Origin: Ascaris suum
Taxonomy: Eukaryota > Nematoda > Chromadorea > Rhabditida > Ascarididae
Reading direction: 5' to 3'
Assembly: GCA_013433145.1 (NCBI GenBank)
Contig: CM024173.1
Location: forward strand, 4,264,101 to 4,328,100
DNA: 64,000 bases
Position 1 is the stretch's first letter; each line of letters begins with the position of its first letter. Shown here one piece after another: positions 54,017 through 64,000 of this stretch. The notes beneath the pieces are model-generated. The model saw nothing but the letters and a program-made list of their open reading frames with translations, had not been told where the DNA came from and did no database searches. A program made the position numbers and the translations under genes.

Positions 54017-55257
54017 TATATTTTATTCTGAGAAGTTTGTTTCCTCTTCCGCTAGTTGAAAAATGCGTATTTTTTAAATTTCTATAATTACCTTTTTTCG
54101 AATGTAAAACGTTCTCTATCCGCTTTTACATCTCATCTACGGGAACTGTTTGCTCTCCATCAGTTAGATGCAATATCTCTGCAGGATAATTGAAGTGCTC
54201 ACTCAAAAAATCAAACTCGGAGTAGCTCGCAGTATGGAGTAAAAGTGACAGCTCTTAGTTCAGTGACAGTCTGCCTGCCTGATTGTTGTCATAGAAATTG
54301 TACTTTACGGTTAAATATCGAATAATTATAAATTCGTTGATTGCGTTTTCATAAGTTTTTACTCGGTTGGTTAGTTCCGATCGACGAAAGGACCGCGGTC
54401 GAGCGGCCAAATCACAAGAATATAAGTAGTCCTGAATTGCATTTGCATACGCACAAAAATTCCTCATTTCAATCCCAACTATACAATTCTAATATTTGAT
54501 TTCGATTCACAACAATTTTTCATTGCAATATTTATGATGAGGTTAAATTTATGCAATAAGCAAAGAGCCGAATTATATGCTCCCACTCATTTATTTTTTA
54601 TAACAGTAATAAAACATCGTCATATTCTATCGTCTAGCTCAAAGCTCTCTTATTCCAAAATATGATCGCCTCCTCGAATTTGTCATCTCGCTTCTGATGA
54701 ATAAATTATAACAACGGCTACTTATTGGTTGACGTTATCCGACGACCAAAAAAACGAGTCCAGAATATGTCAGAATATATTAATGATGATGACATTCGAA
54801 CGAATTGAGCTCGGTTTGAATAACATTAGCGATTGGCATATTCGTTGTGCTCTCTGCAGATTTGCTTTCATCCTTGTCACCAAAACACTAATCTCAGTGT
54901 TATGTTCCTGAGTTCGTCAACCTGCCTTCAGTTGGTCTCATCACTCGACGCGGTTCATTTCTTGTCGATGGCGGCGTAAATTACGTCTTCTTGCACTTCC
55001 CTCTCCCACCCCCCCCCCCCCCACCCGGTCCCTTGCTCGTTGCTGTCACCTTTTTTCCGCATTCTTGACCGAGAAGGATTCGAATATTTGACTGGACCTC
55101 GGTTTTTAAATTTTATTGCTCTTTAAAGCGGCAGTGTTCATATAGGTGCAAATCTAAATTTCCCATCATGGATCATAAGCAAAATCATGCATCATGCACC
55201 TTATTCGAAGATATGAGCGTTGAGATGACCGAACGATTATGTTTTGTTTTTTAACAG
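54017..55257. other. interval without a supported gene
   Basis: Short frames only (54255-54467 -, 54729-54911 +). A 14-nt poly-C run lies at 55009-55022. The end, TTTTTTAACAG at 55247-55257, is the acceptor of the chemoreceptor gene. Confidence 0.5.
55247..55257 (+). promoter_or_regulatory. 3' splice site abutting the chemoreceptor ATG (probable SL trans-splice acceptor)
   Basis: TTTTTTAACAG is followed immediately by ATG at 55258, and no upstream coding exon is recognised. Spliced leader addition directly at the start codon is common in nematodes and would give an mRNA with almost no native 5' UTR. Confidence 0.55.
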
Positions 55258-58200
55258 ATGGATATTAGTGGAAGTATGTTGGGAGCAAATTCCGACAACT
55301 CGATACCGGAACATGTCGTCGTCGAGGTTGCAGGCTGCGATATGAAAACGTTCGCGGTTCTCCTTATGGAACTTTTCCTTTCCCTTATTGGAGCTGCCCT
55401 TTGTGCCCTAACGATGGTTTTATTGCTGAGGTTTAATGTTTTCCATGTAAATCAGCGGATTTTGATAGCAAATGTCGCACTTATCGTTCTTTTCGGAAGT
55501 TTCTACGCATCGCTCCGTGCCATCATCGCAATTTATCAGTGTGGAAACATGCCGACTGCTCTCAGTAGTTCTCTGGTAGGCACTCTTTAACTGCTACTTC
55601 TTAGAACAGTTGAACGAGGAAGGGGGAGATTGAATGACTAGGTTACTGTTTATGAGTTATCTTTTAGAAATGCGCAATATTTCATCAAAAGGGAGAGGGC
55701 TTCTTGGAGATATTTCATCAACGAAGATATGGCTGGTAGGTACTTTCACTTGTAACTTCTAGTACGGACACCATTGTTATATTTCTCTTTCCGTTTTTTA
55801 GATGCTTTCAGAATCGCTTCAGAGTATGGTTTTATATACCACATCATCTTGAATGCAACATCATATTCTTTGCTTCTTAAGTCTCGAGGATAAGATCTTT
55901 TATTCAAGAGGTCTCGCATTCAGAGAAGGAGGATATAACACAAATCATTTTTATGTCATTGTGTATAAGAAATGAGAATCGAAAGTATTTAGTTGAATTC
56001 ACGTAAATGCAGCTATTTAATTAATCACTCAAAAAAACATATTACACCCTAGTTCTTTTTTAAGTGGGGGGGGGGGGGGTGGAGGAATTTATAATTGTTA
56101 AATATAATTGCTAAATTCTATTTTATACCCAAAATGACAATCGTCACTTTTCATGCGCTTCCCAAATTTGCATTTACAAGGCGCATTAATTCAAATCTGC
56201 AAAGCTCATTAGGGCCAAGTTATGTGTTGTTTGCACGTGTGAATGGATGTGTCCGTCTCTCTCTTTCTGCATGTCAAGTAGCGTAGGTTCAGATAGGAAA
56301 TCGCCGAAGCGAGTGCTATGAAATATGGCGGGCGTATTGTAAGTTATAGGATAACTTCATATACTAGCAATCAAATCGGCGTTATTCATCAAAGCCTATA
56401 GGAGTAGGAAGGGGGGAGGGAGGTAGTGAGATTCCGGAAAGAGGATGCAACAAATTAATACTCATTCAGTAAATCAATCTGTTTTGTGGGCGACCCAAAA
56501 GGTGCAAATATAATATTTGAATTGTAACTGAAAAATATATTCTCAGGGAATGGATAATGAGCGTGTTGCCGAGTGTTATCTACGAGATTCGATATCACCG
56601 GCAATAGCGATTGCAATCGTTATGAGTGGACTGTGCATTGCAATTGAACGCTTATATGCAACACTCAATTTCGCTGTCTATGAATATCAAGAAATGAGTT
56701 ACGTTGTGAGCACCGCTTGCTTAGTTACGGTACGTTTTCTTCTTTTTTTGACGCCTTATTTGTAATAAAAAGACTGATTAAAAAAGACATTCAGTTTATC
56801 ACTGATCTAAAACCATTCATATTTATCAGGCTTGTGGTTTGCACTCAGCCAATAATGGTATTTCTGTTTGTTTTTAAAAAAAATTTAATTGCCCTAATCA
56901 GAGTCAGATGAATAGATGAGACGACTATAAAAGGATTGATAAAGTGGACTGCTAGGTTCGGTGCGTTGTTTTGATCGGCTTTATGGAGCGTCTAGCGAAC
57001 GGCATAGCGAAAGAGAAAATTTCGGGAGGGGTAGAGGCGTTCATCTTCTACGCTTAGAATAAAATTTTCTCTGAAGTAAAGACAACGTAAATATGATAAG
57101 GGCATTCTAACAAGATGCTCTCATATAATCAAACAAATAAATAATTTTTGAATAAGGGCAGTGCAAGTCAACTTTTTCTGAAAATTCTCCGTATTTTCAA
57201 AACTACGATTCTGACAAACTATATAAACTAATATATTTGAGCTGTCAATTTCAGGTCCATTTCCTCCATGCAGTACTGATTTAAATACTTCTCAAAGATG
57301 ATAATTGATAACGCAGTGACAACGGAGTTTTTGCAGCTGTTGCCAATCGTCTTCTACGTTATCGGCTTTCTAGCTTCACTTTGTACCGGCAAAGCGGAAC
57401 TGACGTTCTCATGTGCGAAGCTCATTGATGGTGATTATATAAAGGAAAACATTGTCTATATAATCGCTGCATTTTTCGATACCATTTTTCTGGCGCTCTA
57501 CACACTTCTTTACTTTGTTAGTGGATTTCATATTTTTATTGAAGTCGCACGAACTTTTCCTTATCGGAATTCAGTAGTTTCTGGTTATTTGTATATGGAA
57601 CAGATCTCATTTAAATGCCAAAGTTGGTAAAGCAAAGTAGTAATGGAAACGACTCTAATATAAATAACCATTTTGTAAGTGATTGCTCTTGCTTGCATTG
57701 ATCTTGTTGCTTGAAGTCATCGGCAAACTCAACAAGCTATATTATTCAGGATAACAAAAGTCGGCAAGTGGAGTATATCAGAGATCATTACGACAGTTTC
57801 AGCTCGCGTTTCCAGATCAACGAGAATATTAAATCGACTCGGCTGTTGTTTCCGTTCAATATTGCATTCTTGTTTCTACTTATACTTACGATCTTCACCA
57901 CTGAAACGTTTAGCGATGACCGCTTATTACAGTCCAAACAGGCCATAAAGGTTCTTTATGGATCACTTAAAAAACTTCATGAGAGCGATTTTATGAAAAA
58001 CCCCTGCCTACTTATTATAAGAGAACTTGAATTGAAGAATAATTAAAAAACCTCCGCAGGTTTTTGGCAACTTTATGAACCCCAAAACCTAAACAACGGA
58101 GATACTTTTTTTTGAAAGAAAAACTTTCCAATTTCAGCTGAACTCCTATAGAACACGCAGAAGGCCGTTTTTTGCTAGGGAGGCAGAGAGAGAAGAAAAG

Positions 58201-59551
58201 TTGCTTCCCGAGCGAATTTATTCTATCCACTACTAAAGCTGATAAGGTGATAAGCATTTTTTAATCAGTAAACTTGATTTGGACTCCCAAAAGGAAATGT
58301 AAATTGTTGCAGGAAATGCGCAATTTGATTTATCCGTTATTTGCGATTATTTTCCCACTAAGTTACATCTATCAGTGTCCAATATTCTATTCGAAAGCAC
58401 GTACGGTAGCCGCCGAGATGCTTTTCCCTCATTCGGAAGGTAAGCGTAAAAGTATATTCATCTCAGAGATTGAGCATATTTAGTCGTCAGTCACTTCTAT
58501 AGTGGAAGTATCGGTATATGTTCGTTATCCAAAGAAACTCTAAATGTTGTAATTCTTTCAACGTAACTTTTGTCGCTCTATTGTTCAACATAAAAGGTAA
58601 ATACACATCAGGAACGTGTGGTTATTCACCGCCATTCTGTAGCGGTCTCGCATTTTGATATTATGAGCTTCAATGAGGGATACCACTTTCTCGAGCTATT
58701 GTCTAGAAGTTAGAGTCTCTCTGATCCTCTTCTTGGCATCGTGGGAAGTCCAAAATGTGATCTGATTGACTCCCACCTCCCAGAAAATGCACTTCCTCGA
58801 TTCAAATTCTTAGAAATTAAACGAATCAGTTTTCTTTGTGAAAGCTCGACCAACTAAAACTTTCTTGAAAGCTCGACCAACTAAAACTTTCTATCTTTCG
58901 GCAATGTTTAACCGTTATACATCGGCTGTCAGAATGTCAAACAATAGTAACGGCGTTCATTCAGCAAATTTAGTCTGTCCATTATCTCTGGCTTCTTATT
59001 TCAGTGCAAGCTTCTCTACAATAAAAGCATTTGGAAAAATTGCAAGGCTAGCAATAAATAGCAGTGCTTCATGTTTTGGCCGGAGTTGCCTTCTATGTTT
59101 TCGACTGAACAAAATATGAACGTCCTATTTTCAAAAAATAACGTAATTAACTGACTGAGAAGTACTTTCCTATGTTTTACAACCAGCGAATTTATGTAAA
59201 TCTCTAGAAACAATACTAGGCAGGCAGTAATTTAATTGCTCGTCCAATTCATAGCTTCGTCCGCTCAGATCTCGCGAATTTTGAAAAAAAAAACAACTTT
59301 CTTTGTATATCTCGGTGCAATATCATAGATCGCTGCCATTTACGGTTAAATTACACATTCAGATCAACTTGCTCCCTTTATCTCATATTGCTTGCATTTT
59401 TTAATTTCAAAATATGGAGAAAATATGGCGCTCGTTAAGAATAGAAGTGAAGAAATCGCGACGGTTAAGCGCACTCCTAAGTGAGAAGCAGCGAGCCCAT
59501 TTCGAGGTGCTCATCGCCTCATGGGAGGAAGACGCAATGAAGATGCAGTGA
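55258..59551 (+). CDS. seven-transmembrane chemoreceptor, Sra superfamily-like (sra/srab/srb/sre)
   Basis: Nematode serpentine chemoreceptors are sensory-cilium GPCRs. Exons: 55258-55575, 56547-56729, ~57298-57516, ~57717-57950, 58313-58439 and a tentative last 59496-59551. TM1 is ELFLSLIGAALCALTMVLLL and TM2 follows FHVNQRILIANVALIVL. TM3 leads into AIERLYATLNFAVYEYQ, the ER-containing signature of these families; TM4 is split or displaced (LLPIVFYVIGFLASLC). TM5 is VYIIAAFFDTIFLALYTLLYF. The SSRFQINENIKS motif before TM6 is characteristic (L-S-x-R/K-Y/F-Q-x-x-E-N). TM7 is LIYPLFAIIFPLSYIY. The tail HFEVLIASWEED fits the family but its acceptor is weak, as is that of exon 3. Phases agree throughout. 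Exact subfamily is not decided. Confidence 0.75.
56066..56079. repeat. 14-nt poly-G tract
   Basis: Lies within the first intron of the chemoreceptor gene. Confidence 0.8.
58839..58892. repeat. 2 x 27 bp tandem duplication
   Basis: GAAAGCTCGACCAACTAAAA followed by CTTTCTT occurs twice in direct succession in the chemoreceptor's last intron. Confidence 0.85.
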
Positions 59552-60601
59552 CCGGTTCGTATCCTCTCATACCTCAACGTATACCTCGAACATTCACCAA
59601 ATCAACAATGTGCATCAATCGTTGCTCATATGTAACGATGACCATACATTCTCCTTTCAGCCAATTCTTTAGCGATATCTTCCTACTTTCTATTAAATCT
59701 GCTATGTCATTATCATTGTTGAATGAATAATATTTTGACTAAAGAACGTAAAGAGCATGCTAAAATTTAAATACATTTATAGATTTATTAGGCAATTTCC
59801 ATATTTGGACGGAAATTTAAACGCTGTGCAATAAATATATGAATATTTATTGTGTTGGTTGTATCATGTGATGCGTGTAATACGATATTTGAATATGAAC
59901 AAATCGAACACTAGAATCCTTCTAGTTTTGCATAGGAGGAACTCCGACGAAGATTTCGGCGTTAATAAAATGTTTTGTCTTTGATGAGAGTTCTGCATGG
60001 TGGAATTTTGATGTTGTGTGGTAAGGTTAGAAAAAAGAGTAATGGGTGGAATAGTTCGGTTATTGCCGTTGTTACTGGCGGACGTTTTAGCCTCACTATA
60101 TTCCTCTAAAGTTTAGAACGATGGGATTTTGCTTAAGAAGATAGAACGACAAATGGAATCATTGAATGAAAATGCAAACAATGCACTAGAATTCTCTCAA
60201 TGGGCAAACGCAACAATTTTTTGTTGAGGTAGGCCGTATGTGCCTGAGCATTTATCTTGCGATACAGTCTCGTGGGGCTATCGATAGTGGAGTCATTTGG
60301 GTATCTTGATGTTCCGAAAAAAAATTGCTGTAAACTTTGCATCATAGTCCCTTTTTCAATGGTGTTTCTGAAATGGCGATTGAACTCAAAAATCGTAAAT
60401 TTTTCGCAGCCATAGTAGTTATTATTATGATGATACTATAGCGTTTTGTTGAATTATTGAACTGTTTGAGAAAGATAAAGAAGGGGGATTTGAAAAAAAT
60501 TTATCCCTGATAGAAAATTAAGGAACAGAAATTGCCATGAAAATGTTAAGCAGAAATAAGGAGGCACCCGCTGGATGAAACGCAGTGTATGGCTCGACGA
60601 A

Positions 60602-63600
60602 TCATGGACAACACCAACTGCGTTGCTTTCCTTGCACGCCCATATCCAATTTTAACGCCTCCTCCAGATCTTCATCTTCTCGCTGTTGTAATCTCCTCAA
60701 ATTATTTGAGGCGAATATTTTAAAATCTCATAAATGGGCCTATCAAACCCTTCCTCTTTTCCTTCATCGCCCCCCCCCCCCCGCTTTTGCAAGCTTTCGA
60801 AAATTTTTATTGCTTACCATTTTTCGCAAAAGCGTTTGCTTCAATATTGGTGATACAAATTTACGGCTCATTAAATAGAAAGCAGCAAAAAATTGTTCAC
60901 TGCATAGTGCAATTTAAAATAAACTGCTAAGAGTGGATCTTTTAAGAAGAGTCATAAATAATCAGCTTTGTTTGTTTAGAGGAACTACTGAAGGTACCAA
61001 GAGTTTTGCGCTCTCGAACGATTTAACAGAGACGGGAAGGGAAGGGATAAGGTTAAAAGGTTGCCCATATATGGCTTTTCAAAAAGAAGTGCAAATTCAA
61101 ATGCTTGACGCAACGTCTGCAGGGTGTTTTGTGACTCTCGAACACAGAAAAACATGCAAGAAAGTTAGTGCAGTATGCACTTCCTTCATCATCACTTGCG
61201 TGTTGCATTTTGATTCGAAAAAATGTGAGATTAATAGTGAAATCAAACGGTCATTAGGTAAGAGTATTACAGTCAATTTCAAAGGGCTTACATTGCAACA
61301 GCCTTCATACAGTCGTTGACGTTGTAACCGGTGAATGCACTTGTCTCGAAGAACAACATACCGAATTCCTGAAATTGGAATAAACAATCCCCATCGGATA
61401 TACTGAAGTGTATTAACGATAAGTTATAGTATATTTCAATAGTTTGTGGCATCTATGAAACGATCATTCTCACGAATTTTAATAATTATTATGGATTCTG
61501 ATATTGAAGTATCCATAAAGTTTTGACAGAATTCGCGTCATTAAAGTAGAATGGATGGATTCCTAGAAAATACCGAAACGTGGAGTTTCACTACAGTATT
61601 CGATGTACTGCATTGCATCTGAATAGAAGATTTTTCTATGAGCTTCATTGTCGAGTTTTTTTGAGAGCCGGCACGGTATGTGCTTTTAGAGTTTTGTTCA
61701 TCAGCATTGCAACTATCACATATAGTAAAAAATCTATGCGCTGTCTTAGAGATCAATTAGCTGATTTAAATCACCGTTTACTTCACCTCCAACTATAGAA
61801 ATTAACATAGCCGACTGAGGAGTTAGACAAAAAGAGCGCTGCAAAAGATGGAAATGCTTTCAAATGCAGTGAACGAACACTCTCAGCAATATACAATTGT
61901 ATAGTGAAATATATTTGTACGCTGCGAATACCTCAGCGAGTTTTTGACCATGCCTGAACGTTAACACACGAGCATGCTCATTGGCGAACAAATCGACCTG
62001 GAAAACGCATTGCGGTTGTCACATGTGTAGATTGAACGGTGCATCGACCAGACAAAACAAGTGGGGAAGCGTATCTATGGAGCTAGCAAGATATGCGTTT
62101 TTACTATTTTCTTCATTAGCTAAGCATCAATTATCCATTAACTCTGTTTAGCAGGTACTCAGATAATATCTTGAATTACGAACAAATGATAAAACGTACA
62201 GTGATGGCACATTTGTATTTCAACTAGCCGAATAATTCGCATGAATCTTGCTTTAAAAACTCTCTTTTATTCGAGATAAATGAGGATCCGATTAACTGTA
62301 AAATGCTGCATATTTTTTGATATATTTAAATGTCGATAATTTGCAAAATTAACGAATCACCTTAAAAGATCATAGAGATAATACTCTTTATGGTATGCAG
62401 TTAAATTCAGTGGCTCCAGAATTGAAGCTCTTGAATAGACAGACAGACACATACACGCATACATGCCAACAGACGCGTTATTACCATAGTAGGCTGTGCG
62501 AAAGTAAACGAAGCTTGCGTGAATCTTTGAGAATCTAAATCAATTTTTTTTTGAATGCAAGTTTGCAAAGCGATGGCCTCTTTGAAATGTTGAGACCATA
62601 TTGATGAGATGCATCAAGAATGTCTCTCATTAGTGAAATAAACAAAATGAGATAAAGTGAGGGAAGGTGAATAAAGAGGGAAGAGAGGAAAGGTAGACTG
62701 CCTTGTTGCCAACGAGACACATCACACAATTCTCATCGACACCGCCTTCACAGAGTCGATCCAATTGCGAACGTTTAAAAACGATTGCTCCGAAGTGACG
62801 TCATACATTAAAATCACGCCATCTGCCTTACGGAAGTACTGCTTTGTGATGCTTCGAAATCTGTAATAACGATTCCACACATAAATTTGATGACTACCAG
62901 GTGATATGTGAGAAATTCAATCAGCGTTACATGGAAACTTTGTGCATAAATGGACAAGATGTGCAAATGGCTGAAATCACCTAGGAAGAGATGAGAAGGG
63001 AAATTCAGAATTTGAGTGGAAACAAGAACGAGAAAGCTGTCACTAACACAACGAGCACCTAGCATCCATATTCGTCACTGGGTCAAAATGATAATTTTCA
63101 AGCAATTCGAAGTTACCTTTCCTGTCCAGCTGTATCCCAAAGCTGAACAGCGACCACACGATTCTGTAGTCGTATCGTTTTGACGGTAAAGTCGACTCCT
63201 ATAGTCGCATTGAATAAAGGTTTAAAGCGATTGTGGCAAAATCGATGTAGGAAACACGTCTTACCGACCGCTGAATCCCCCACAAACACCACTTTGAAGA
63301 TACGCTCTGGCAAGTAGTCTGGTCTTGGCTGGAAGCACAGCAAATATAAAATGTAGCTTTACCATATGTTCAGTTTATAAGTACAACCTTTCTATACATG
63401 CATTTGCGAAATTTTCCACCCTGAACAATCCTCATGTTTTATGAAGCGAGAAAATATGCTTAATGCTCATCATGGAGAAGCTAGGTTGCAGCGATGGTTA
63501 TTAAATTTTTCTTCTCAACGCTCAACCTTGTTTCAGCTCAGTGTCTCGAACAAGATTCCGTTAGAGAACGGCAACGAAACAGTAAGATTATGCATTCATA

Positions 63601-63991
63601 AAAAATTATAGTCTATCATAATTTATGTTAAGCACTTGAGCACTATGCCATTTAATGGAGCATGAGGAATGGCCACATAGATGCGCGCCACTGTTATTAC
63701 GAGTAGAGCTAGGAACTTTGTATATTCTTATGAAAAGTACAGGAGAACTGCTGCAGTTACTTTAAATATTGCTAAGAACATCTAAACATAATTGTGTACT
63801 CATTTCCTGGGAGTTTTCTCATCATTCAACTATCAAAAGAAACATCGATACAAAAGAAACTGCTGAAATTTTAAAGAAAAGATGAGAATGCACTATTGCG
63901 AAAATTCAAGCATATTGCTGTGAGAATCGAGAAAAACGCTTACCTCACATGGTGGTGCATCCGTATTAATTACACCAACCTCTCTTAACTC
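60602..63991 (-). CDS. RASEF/Rab45-type large Rab GTPase, C-terminal Rab domain (partial, six exons, one single-base gap)
   Basis: RASEF/CRACR2A-type proteins join EF-hands and a coiled coil to a C-terminal Rab GTPase; C. elegans has such a protein (RSEF-1). Exons in order of transcription: 63991-63944, 63328-63117, 62860-62702, 61997-61932, 61368-61292 and 60695-60602 (stop TGA at 60604-60602). The N-terminal half lies beyond the window. Seen: [15 protein letters not shown]-loop, [11 protein letters not shown] switch [23 protein letters not shown] switch II, VGNK|VDLF guanine-binding motif split by an intron, and FFETSA. The C-terminus SWCCP carries a double Cys for prenylation, so it is membrane-attached. 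Exon 62860-62702 lacks one base near 62742 (VK-GVDENC); otherwise a stop follows. Its donor is GC, not GT. Confidence 0.93.
60770..60782. repeat. 13-nt poly-C tract
   Basis: Lies in the last intron of the RASEF-type gene, 75 bp from the final exon. Confidence 0.8.
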
Positions 63992-64000
63992 CTGAAATGA

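Noticed and set aside
55668..55735. Possible extra exon in the chemoreceptor gene (TTTTAG/AAATG ... GCTG/GTAGGT)
   Set aside because: It is 68 nt long, so it would break the frame between two exons that join cleanly without it, and its peptide is not hydrophobic.
60933..61319. 128-codon plus-strand frame
   Set aside because: It overlaps the minus-strand RASEF exon at 61292-61368 and intron sequence and shows no motif; it is a shadow.

Overview
The window looks like nuclear DNA of a parasitic clade V (strongylid, hookworm-like) nematode. The evidence is: split genes with nematode-style TTTCAG acceptors and introns from under 100 bp to over 1 kb; nematode-expanded families (CHK/DUF1679 kinase-like, Sra-superfamily chemoreceptor); a Pao/BEL retroelement with an extra env-like region; and a long gene-poor, repeat-rich left half. 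The species is not determinable from the sequence alone.

Layout. 1-10.5 kb: no recognisable gene, one open frame with a 3 x 33 bp internal repeat, and a 29-nt poly-C tract. 10.5-16.26 kb: a large foldback-type element whose two arms each hold a terminal inverted repeat of about 150 bp followed by a ~178 bp tandem array (about 3.5 copies left, about 11.5 right, opposite orientations); the interior carries a broken RTE-type reverse transcriptase. 16.3-24.5 kb: small repeats and hairpins. 24.6-28.2 kb (+): a complete six-exon PXMP4 (peroxisomal membrane protein 4) gene. 31.8-34.5 kb (+): part of an unrecognised gene ending, in what is visible, with one membrane segment. 37.4-44.85 kb (-): a decayed Pao/BEL element with both LTRs, gag, protease, RT, RNase H, integrase and an env-like region. 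46.9-51.75 kb (+): a complete eight-exon CHK/DUF1679 gene with GATA-type sites upstream and a 156-bp (TA)n tract in an intron. 52.15-53.04 kb (+): 3' exons resembling an actin-related protein. 53.6-54.0 kb (-): a small membrane-protein frame. 55.26-59.55 kb (+): a seven-TM chemoreceptor. 60.6-64.0 kb (-): the Rab GTPase half of a RASEF/Rab45-type gene, cut by the window end.

The genes do not form a pathway; they are ordinary neighbours on a chromosome. A cross-cutting observation is that three otherwise well conserved exons (two in the CHK gene, one in the RASEF gene) each lack exactly one base, while the tandem-array copies and the two foldback arms also differ often by single-base indels. 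This points to indel error in the assembly rather than to pseudogenes, but the sequence alone cannot settle it. No clearly new biological system is visible; the foldback element with satellite-like arms is the least explained structure.
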